Part shown: one piece after another, positions 38,401-47,400 of the stretch
Numbering within the stretch: the first letter of the stretch is position 1
Layout of the letters: every line of letters begins with the position of its first letter
Assembly (NCBI GenBank): GCA_028554795.2
Contig: CM068838.1
Coordinates: 85,626,944-85,690,943 of the forward strand
From: Sinohyriopsis cumingii
Taxonomy: Eukaryota > Mollusca > Bivalvia > Unionida > Unionidae
Direction of reading: 5' to 3'
DNA length: 64,000 nucleotides
Made by a program: the position numbers and the translations under genes
Notes under the pieces: generated by a model
Told to the model about the DNA's origin: nothing
Database searches by the model: none
The model's input: only the letters and a program-made list of their open reading frames with translations

Positions 38401-41400
38401 TTAGGGGGTACTTCTATTACTTCATAGTAGATTAGTGTATCTATTAAAAATATTGCTAGTCCACCCCCTTTCTGCCTCATGGGTCTGTTTTTAAAGATTC
38501 CCTGGGTATAGCCTTGTAGTTTGGGCAGGCGTTTGTGTTCTTGTGTTATGAGGGTTTCCTGTAGGCAGATTACGTCTGGTTTTATGGCCGTATTATTCAG
38601 TTTGTTCTGCAGTTCTGATAGGTTTTTAAAGATTCCTCTGCAGTTCCATTGCCAGATGGTGATTTTATTATTTTTTGTACTATTCATTTTTGACGTTGTC
38701 TTTATCTATTAGTCTTGTGGTCCAATCAGCTAGTATGGTGAAAATGGTTTTGAGGGTTCTGATTATGCTACTGAGATCTTGCATTATGGTTCATGTTGTT
38801 AGGTTCATTACTTCCTGTATTAATTCTGTGTTAGTGTGTGTGTTAGATTTGGGGATGTTTGGGGTGACAGTTTTGTTTGTATCTGGAGTGTTATCAGGGT
38901 GGTCATGGTTTGTTACAATGTGGGTTGTAGTTTTTGGTTCTTTTGTTTCCTGATTCGAGGGTATGTTTTGTGGTGCAATGTTTTCCCTTCTGATTCTGCG
39001 TGGAGAGTTTTGGTGCTCATTGATTGTTTCAGAGGTAGATTTTGGTGTGATGGAGTTGTTTTTACAAATAATGTTTTTGGCAGAATGGTAGGTGAGGTGT
39101 TTTTCGTTCATTAAGTCCACTATTTGTTTCTCTTTTATTGCAAATTTGCATTCTGCCGATCTAGGATAATGATTTTCTTTACAGTTAGCACATTTTTTAT
39201 TAATTGTGTGGCATTCTCCTTTGTGTTGACCTCCGCAGTACTTACATCTTGGTTTGAATCTACATCTGAGGGCATAGTGTCCCCAGTGCACGCATTTGGT
39301 GCAAAATCTTGGCCTATTTATGTAGTTTTCCAGCTTATGGTACACTCCTGACTGTCCTAGCTTTATTATTGAGGGTATTGGCTCGGTAGCCTCTATAACT
39401 GCTTTGTTTGTTCCTTGTCCCATGTGATTTTTAAGACGATATACTTTGGTGGTCTGTGTTCCATTTGCTGTGAGTTTATGAAGTAGGAGTTCATTGCTTA
39501 TGTCCTTGTTGTATCCGTTTAGTGCTATTACTTTTTTAAAGATAGTGGTTTTAGTGGGTTCAGCCAGATTAGTTGTGGTTTCACTGTGTTTGGAATTCGA
39601 AGTGACTCGTGGTTTCCTCTGAGTGCTATGGTGTCTCTCTACTTTGATCTTTATTGGGCCTATAGTTTCAATTTGGATGAATTTTTCCACCTGTTGAATT
39701 GTGCTGCATTGGACAATGAGGTAGTTTCGCCTTGGTCTTATCAGTTTGAATTGTCCAGTGTGAATTTTGGCCAGTGCTGTCATAATACTATTGGTACTTA
39801 GACTAGTAATTCTGTTGCACCTGCTGCTTATGTATATGGTGTGTTCGATGGAATGATAACTGTACATTTTGTTTTGGGGGTTATGTTGTTGTTTTATTTC
39901 CTGTTTTGAGTTAATCTTACTTGTGGGGTTTTTTGGGTTGTTTTGGGGTTTTAGCGGGCCCTTGCCATTACCTAGGTATGTGTTTTGGGTTGTTTGGGGT
40001 CTTTGGGTTGCCATATTAGTGATGCTGCTGGGTCGTTTTGTAGTGTCTAATTCATTGGATTTGTTCCCATAGGTTGGTGGTTCCCTTGCTGTTATTATCC
40101 CAGATGGTCCAGGAGTTTGGCTTGAGTGTCTAGTTTCTTTCCTAATGTTTTGATTTATTGTTGTTTGCTTGATTTCCTGTTGTTGGTTTGTTTGCATGCT
40201 TCTAGAATTGGTTATTTCATTTTTGGTGAATTTTGGGGTGCTGGTTATGGTTATGTGGTCTAATTCTGGGGAGTTTAAGGTATGTAGGTTACTGTCAAAT
40301 TCATTTGTTAGGTTTGGAATAGTGGTGTCTATATCTTCATTTGTGTTTGGTTTTTCCGCTTCCTTGAAGAGGATTGGCGATAGTATTGGCATTGTATTTA
40401 TATTGTTCCCTGGAGTGTAGTTTTGTATTTCTAGTAGTTTCTGTTGGTGGGGTGGGGTGGGGTGGGGGTGTTAATTATGTCTGCTGGTTTGTGGTTTGTT
40501 TGGTCTGTGTTTGAGAGCAGAATTTGGGGTCCCAGTGTGATGTTGGTTGAATTCGAGTTTGCTGTGGTTGGTACTACTTGCGTTAATCTTGCTTGTTTTA
40601 CATGCTTTATTGGTGCTGTTTGGAGTTGTGATACATCCAATATTTTTACTGATTTATTGATAGGGTTGTTTGGTGGTTTGTGTGTTTGCGTGTTTGGATT
40701 GAATAGAGCCATTTGTTTGGACCTAGTTTGCATTCTTCTACTTAAATTGCGTATAGCATTGAATGATGACTTATCTTTTGTTTTTGTCCTAACCCAGTCT
40801 GCTCCTCTGCTAGAAGTCTCTCCTTTGTTTTCTGTTACGTGTTCCTATCGTTCCTTTGTTTGATAGTTCCTTTGTTCTGTTCAATTCCTTTGTTCACGGC
40901 TTGGCGGTTTGCTAATCGTTTCCTCTTCTTGGTATTATTTCTTTGCTCTTGTTTTCCTGTTCCTTTATTCTATTTTAATCGGTGATGGTGGTGGCTGCAC
41001 TCAGTAGAACTTTTAAAATTATACACGAAGCCGGTTTTACACAGTAAACAAATCAAGCAAATTGAGAGATAGTTTGACTGAGGGGGTAAATGATGGAGGG
41101 TAACGGCATGAGGGTAGTGGCAGGGGGGCTAATATCCTGCTTCCGTCAATCACAGCTGCGCTAACTTGAAAATGTTATTATCACTGAAGAATATCATAGT
41201 TTCAATACTTAGCAGTTCAGAGGATGAAATGGTCACATCTTGTACTTCTTGAAAGTCTTTTAACCTAGTAGAGCTTCAGTTCCTATGAGGAACTCGTGTA
41301 TTTTCAGTACCACCCTACCCACCCCTACATAAAAAAATATATTAATGAACATCTTATGTATGAAGTTGTGGCATGTTACTGTCATAAAATGTAAATAATT

Positions 41401-44400
41401 CTGCAAACAGTAATGAGTTGATGCAATTAAAAAATGTATTGTCTAGTCAGAACAGTCGTGTCAGAATATAATTAAGTTAAGGCACAACTCTCAAAGTGTC
41501 ACCTCTGTGATACATTTCAATGGTGAAGGATTAAAGGTCAACTCTAAACACTTCCTGATGTCTCTGAAAACATTAAATAATGCCTAAACTAGAGCTAGAA
41601 TTTTGTAAATTTGATTAGCAGGGCCATAAAGAGGAGAATTGTAAAGCTTAAGTTTGGAGAAGATATGCCTTCAGGGGACATAACTCTTTAAATGATGGAA
41701 TGGAATTTTAAATGATACAATTGTATGAAAATACATTTGAGATATATACAAGTTTTTAGCCCTACTGAAATAAAAACCCAGAGTATTAGGATAATGACCT
41801 TTGACTCCATACATTTTCTGTACAACAACTTTGATATATTGTTAAGTTTTCTTCCACAACAATCTATCATGTAGCTTCAACATGTCATAAGATGCAGGGA
41901 TTCTGAGGTGGGTTACGTTTGGTCCTTGTAGCATGCCCTTTTTTTACAAACTGATGGCTCCTCACCCCCAACTTTGAGGGAAAAATCAATCTCAAAAATG
42001 GATCTTGCATGTGTTTTATTTAGCATGTTGGAAGAGATAACTGATCTACAAACTGAAGTCTGTATACACTTGAGGGAAACAGTTTTGGACATCATCGGTG
42101 GAAAATGTGTATCTAACTGAACAATGCATACATGTTTTTCATTGTTCAAGTTTGAAGATCACTGTGACATCACTAACTAGCTTTGTTCTTCGAGCATGTG
42201 ATTGGTTGATCAGAACAGTTTGTGCTCTGAACTGTCTATGACACACTGAATTAGAGATGCTGGTTGGGTTTGTTTGATTGACATAGTATGTACTGCAGTT
42301 CCAAGAGTTACACTGTTTGCACTTCTGAACTGCCTCTGCAGTCCTCAGCTCATAGTCTCAACCCAAGTATGGAGGAGTCTGCACCAGGTGGAACAATCCT
42401 GTGCAAGATCTTCCCAAGTCTCAGGGTCGATATTGAAATGCTTCAAGCATGATTTGAAGGAGTCTTTGACCTCCTGTAGCTCACTGGAGAAGATCTTTGG
42501 CAGCTGCTTCTCTCAACAACAGCTGAGTGTAGATGCTTGGAATGCCTGATATATGAGAATCTCAGTGTCATCGGCCTTGTTTTGTCATGTTACCCTTATT
42601 AGTGTCCTCAGGCAGCCATTATGAAAATGGTTCAGCCTTTTGGCATAGCATCTGGACATTGTCAAGGTTGTGCATGCATACAACAGGGCTGCAACACAGT
42701 TGGTTTGTAAACCTTCAGGTTTTTTTGTTGTTGCAGACTTGTGCCTTTTTGCTCCCACACATTTGTATGTAATCTGTTGAAGGTCACATTTTCTTTGGCA
42801 ATTCTGGCATTGGTTTCATCACTGAGGTGGATTGCACATGATAGTGTAATGCCAAGATTGGTGAACTTTTCCATTGCCTGAAGGGTTTGGATCTAGGCAA
42901 GTTTTTCCTGGAGCAAATTAGTGCATTACTGTTGTCTTCTTAATATTGATTGTGACGCAAAAATTGTCACAAGCTGAAGTGAAATTATCCATCCTATATT
43001 GCATGTCCGCCTAAGATTTGGCATTCAAGTAACAGTTATCATGAACAGTCACTTCAGTCACTTCATGTAACTTTGCCTTTGCACATTGTCTTCTCAGACT
43101 GAACAGCTTGCTATCAGTACTGTATCTGGTGTTGTTTCTAGTGTCATAGTCACGGAAGGGATCTGTAAGCATGGGTATGCTGAAGAGAACTGGGGCCAAC
43201 ATGCAGCTTTGCTTGCTTCTCTTGGTGACTGGGGATGGTTCAGATGATTGACCTTCATCCATGATGTAAGTGAGCATGCCATCATGGAATTACTGAACCA
43301 TTTTGATGGATTTCCCAAATTTTGCCACAGTCCTCCACAGGCCCTCACCATGGCTGTGTCAAAGGCTTTGGTCAGGTCAGTTAATGTCATGTACAGGTTG
43401 GAGTTCTGTTCTTGGCATTTCTTCTAGAGATCATCAGCTGCAGACACTGTTTGTGGTCCCCAAATCCTTTTCTGAAGTCACACTGATATCCAGGTAGGGG
43501 CCCTTATCACAAGGTAATTCAGCAGAATTCTGGCAAGGATTTTGCTGGTTATTGACACTTGACAGCAAGGAGATGCCCTGTTGGTTGTTGCAGGATTGTC
43601 CAGTTTCTGCTTGTACAAGTGGACAATAGATGCATCCTTGTACTCCTGGGATATAGTTCCTTAAATCCTCATGGACTGGAAGACTTCCTTCAGTTTTTGT
43701 GCCATGTGTGTGTTCTGCTTGTAGACTACTCTTGGTATTGCACGTATTCCAGGTACTTTCCCATTTGATAGCAGGTTAGTTGCTTTCTCAGTTTCAGTCC
43801 AAGTTGGAGGATCACAAGAAATATGATCATTTCCACTTGGGACAGTTTAATGTTGATTAAGGATGCTACTGAAACGTTCTGCCCATCTTTGTAGTAGTTT
43901 TTCTTTGACAGCAGTGTGACGTTATCAGTACTCAGTATTGACAATGTTCTTGATGATTGTGATCCACAGATTGACTTTAAAGTATCATAGAACTTCATGT
44001 CATTCCTACCTGTTTAAGACTGAATTGTATCTGCCTTGTTTCTCAGCCACGAGTCTTTGTAGTGGTCATCCTTTTGAATTGTTGAAGGCTGCCTTCTTAA
44101 ATGACGAGTTGCTGGCTTCTAAACAGGTCTTTTGGAGCTGATGATTCTCATTCAGTAGTCTCTGTATGGCAGCATTGTTCCATCAAACCAGTCTTGTTGC
44201 TTACATGTAGTGGAAATGGGGGCTTTTGGATGAGTCAAGTACTAGTATACAGTCTCTGAAGGACTCACGGTACTAATTCCACTCCAATGGTAAACATATG
44301 GAAACACTGTCATATTCAAAATTCAATAACTTAAAATTTATGGGTGCTGATAATGACACCTATAATTTTTCGTGCACATCTAACCTTGGTGCAAGCTTAT

Positions 44401-47400
44401 GTGTGGAGAACACCATATGACCCGCGGCAATTTGTTTACATACATGTGCATGAAACACGTGTTATTGATTCTGCACCAAATGAATCAGGTGCTACTTTCA
44501 GTATTGAGTACTCCTGAGTCAAGCCTGTAAAAATGCTAAAATTGCATCAGTAGAAATTTGTCAATATTTTTTTTACATTACATATAGGACAAGCTCTCAA
44601 AAGATATTTTTCCTAAAATTTTAATTTTCATTATTAACCAATTATGGACCACCAAACCTGTAAATACTCTATCATTTCTTCACCCATTTCTAGACTGGTT
44701 CACAGTTCTTCCGTATAATTAGTACCGTGTGTCCTATAACCAGATTTAATTTTTTTTGAAAAAGTTGTATTTTACTCCTTGATATTAGAGCATAATTGTA
44801 AGAAAGAATTGGCCATGTTTGTGCATGGATAATAGTGCAATAGCATTTTATGTGATACCAATATCTATAGTTAAATTGCATCCGCATCACATGTTGCTGT
44901 GTTGTATTGTACTTATTAGTGGCTTATTCTTGTTATTAAAATAATTGTTTTCTGCCTTTGTATCTTCATGTTATCTTTCTATGGCATGCATGCTACACAA
45001 AAGAAACACAAGCATGCTGACATCAGCAAGTATGACATCACAGGGTATCAAATTACATGACGCATTGTATTTTCATCTCTCACTGGCTATAAGACAAGTT
45101 TTAAATGTTTTAAATTTCAAAATTGCATTTCTTTTCTTGCTGACTCTCACAGAAATAAGATACAGTGCATCCCTATTCACATCAATCAAACAAAACAAAT
45201 AAGTGTGCCACATGACAGGTCAAAATGATAAGAGGCCATTGCCCTTTTGTGACTAAAACATATACACACACCCATGAAGTATCAAGAGATGCTGACATTC
45301 CAAACTTATTTAAACTATCATCACATGTGATTCATGACCCCCAAATGTTAATAAAAAGGTATAAAAGCCAAGGAAGAGTTCCATAAGCTTTATTATACTG
45401 AATAATTAAATAACATAGTGCTACTTTTTAGTATAAAACTATGGGGAAGGGTGAATAAGCAAAGAATAGACAGAGTAATTTCTTCAAGCCTGGTAATGTT
45501 CCCCACAACGGGGGTGGGGGGAATGTGTATCAACCCAAATAACACATCAGCATGAGGTATGTTACATAAGGACAGCAAGAGACAAATTTGAAAAAGCTAT
45601 CCAAAGTTCCTATAATGCTGACATTGATGTTGGAGACAGAAAGTGTATGCACAAACTGTTATGACTCAAGCTATTAAGTATGCTGGAGGTGGAGAAATGT
45701 GTGAAAAACTTTGCTATGCCAAGACAAGTTCATGTCTCTATGCAATACGCAGACACTGATAAAAATTGTCACTGAATACACTACTTGTTAAATTTAAGTA
45801 ATAGAATTGAATTGCATATTGAAGTTGTCTAATACATAAACATATACCTACATTTACCCAAAGCTCATAAAAAGTTAAGAAAAAGTCTCAAAATCATTAC
45901 TGTGGCTACTTTCCACTATAAGCAGTGTTAAATTACTTACTTTTTAATATAAAGCTGAAAAAATGCATACATTATTGAACAAAAGAGAAACAAAGCAAAC
46001 ATTGCAATCACTCAATTACAGTCAAAGGGGAGGTAATACACCTTGAATTGGCAAACCAAATAGCAAGCTCTAATTTACAGCTAAATGATTCCTTACTATT
46101 ACTTGATGGTAAGAACAGAGCAATGTAGGTTTAATAAATAGCTTTTGTTTCAAATATGAAACCATATTTCTGACATGAAGCTTGTTTTCATTTATTCACA
46201 ACAACATATATGGTGAAGAAAACCCATATCACTTAGTGCACGCAGTAATCAAATGCTGAGATTTGGAATAATGTGTTCTGAGACCACAAGTTGCAACACC
46301 CTGAGTATAAAGGTTTTCTATCATGGGACTTGGTACATGAAGAAAAAAGAGATCTGGTTTGGTGGGAGAGAGCAGTATGTTCACCATGCAGTTATACATC
46401 AAGAATGTTTCAACTGTATGAAGGGAGGTTGGGGAAGAAAAACTGCCTGTGTAAAGAATGCAATACAGATAGGACTTTTGCAGACTTATATTGGGAATGA
46501 AGGGTTGAAAACTATTATTTTAAGTGAAAATGTCCCTCCCTGCTCCCTCAACAAAAGGAATGCAGAAAAGTTCCAATACTGTTTGCCCAAAATGTAATGT
46601 ACCAATATGAGAAACATGCTGAACATAGAATAGGTGTCAAGGAGTTTAATTCTAGGATAAGAAATAAGACCGGTATAATTGATATTCAATGTGACTCAAC
46701 ATATAATAATTCAATTTACAGGTTGAGGCAATGCAGCATGTGCAGTTTTGTGCACAGTCCTTATTTTTACAATGTTCTCTGCTTTGATCTGCTGAGTGTG
46801 TCTCTAAAGTTAAATGATCAGTACTGATACATAAGTGATTGTGACATAAGTGGCTTACATATAAAATCTACCCCACCCCACCCCATTTTGGGGAATTATT
46901 GCATGTGTTAAATGGTATTTAACCATACAGGCCAATCTATGGGTACCATCATATGAAATTCTGCCATCAGGCCATACTGTGCTCTTTTCCCTATGGCCTG
47001 AGCTATATACTTCCACTCTCCAGTGTATAAAACCATCCCCATCTGTCTTTTGTATAGAATTTTTCTCCAAAATCACATGCAAACCATGATAAAAAGACTC
47101 CATTATCACTGTCATATGTAAAAACCACCAAATTGATACCCTGGATGCACGTGGTAACCATGGAAACAACAAACTCCTATTATGGTATAGGTCGCATATA
47201 GGACTCATGGTACTAATTCCACTCCAATGGTAAACATATGGAAACACTGTCATATTCAAAATTCAATAACTTAAAATTTATGGGTGCTGATAATGACACC
47301 TATAATTTTTCGTGCACATCTAACCTTGGTGCAAGCTTATGTGTGGAGAACACCATATGACCCGCGGCAATTTGTTTACATACATGTGCATGAAACACGT

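Larger units (their letters stand above)
34844..38687 (-). pseudogene. LINE ORF2 polyprotein, broken by two frameshifts and four stops
   Basis: The order is endonuclease (38687-37704), reverse transcriptase (37443-36025), RNase H (about 35710-35190) and a C-terminal Cys/His region (35167-34844). Breaks: a frameshift at an A-run near 37704-37715 after the endonuclease; in-frame stops in the RT/RNase H frame at 37672-37674 (TAA), 37552-37554 (TGA, at a likely former Trp), 36025-36027 (TGA) and 35542-35544 (TAA); and a second frameshift between about 35188 and 35167. RNase H shows YTDGSK, TTEFWAI, SDSLS and [13 protein letters not shown], so its four acidic residues and the His are all present. 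The C-terminus has [18 protein letters not shown], the Cys/His motif of such ORF2 proteins. Few disabling changes across 3.8 kb argue for a recent insertion. Confidence 0.92.
34024..41076 (-). mobile_element. Near full-length RNase H-bearing LINE (I-group/Jockey-like), 7.05 kb
   Basis: A non-LTR retrotransposon with an ORF1 bearing CCHC knuckles and an ORF2 with AP endonuclease, reverse transcriptase, RNase H and a C-terminal Cys/His motif. It is bounded by a perfect 11-bp target-site duplication ACTGAGGGGGT at 34013-34023 and 41077-41087. On the - strand it begins CAAACTATCTCTCAATTTGC and ends CTCAACAACAAAAAACA, an A/C-rich tail. The 3' UTR contains a homopolymer-rich tract (34303-34362) and a 44-bp direct duplication at 34593-34680. 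The frames carry a few stops and frameshifts, so the copy is inactive but young. RNase H places it near the I/R1/LOA/Jockey side of the LINE tree; exact clade not determined. Its orientation is antisense to the host gene. Confidence 0.95.
33515..41138. mobile_element. Inverted-repeat element of TTACCCC type, split by a LINE
   Basis: The left arm starts AGGACATTACCCCCCTGTCA at 33515; the right arm ends at 41138 with the reverse complement AGGATATTAGCCCCCCTGCC. Both arms are rich in TTACCCC/GGGGTAA motifs, also on the - strand near 33980-34022. Removing the LINE and one copy of its 11-bp duplication leaves a roughly 560-bp element with imperfect terminal inverted repeats. I could not find a clear target-site duplication for this outer element, so its class is unknown. 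Confidence 0.6.

Noticed and set aside
35735-40863. Plus-strand ORFs across the LINE
   Set aside because: Shadows of the minus-strand LINE frames; hydrophobic composition arises from the antisense of an Asn/Thr/Lys-rich ORF.
46253-46597. Cysteine-containing ORF in the segment between the TIR elements
   Set aside because: Two overlapping frames of similar length, no domain, no splice evidence; described only as part of the segment.
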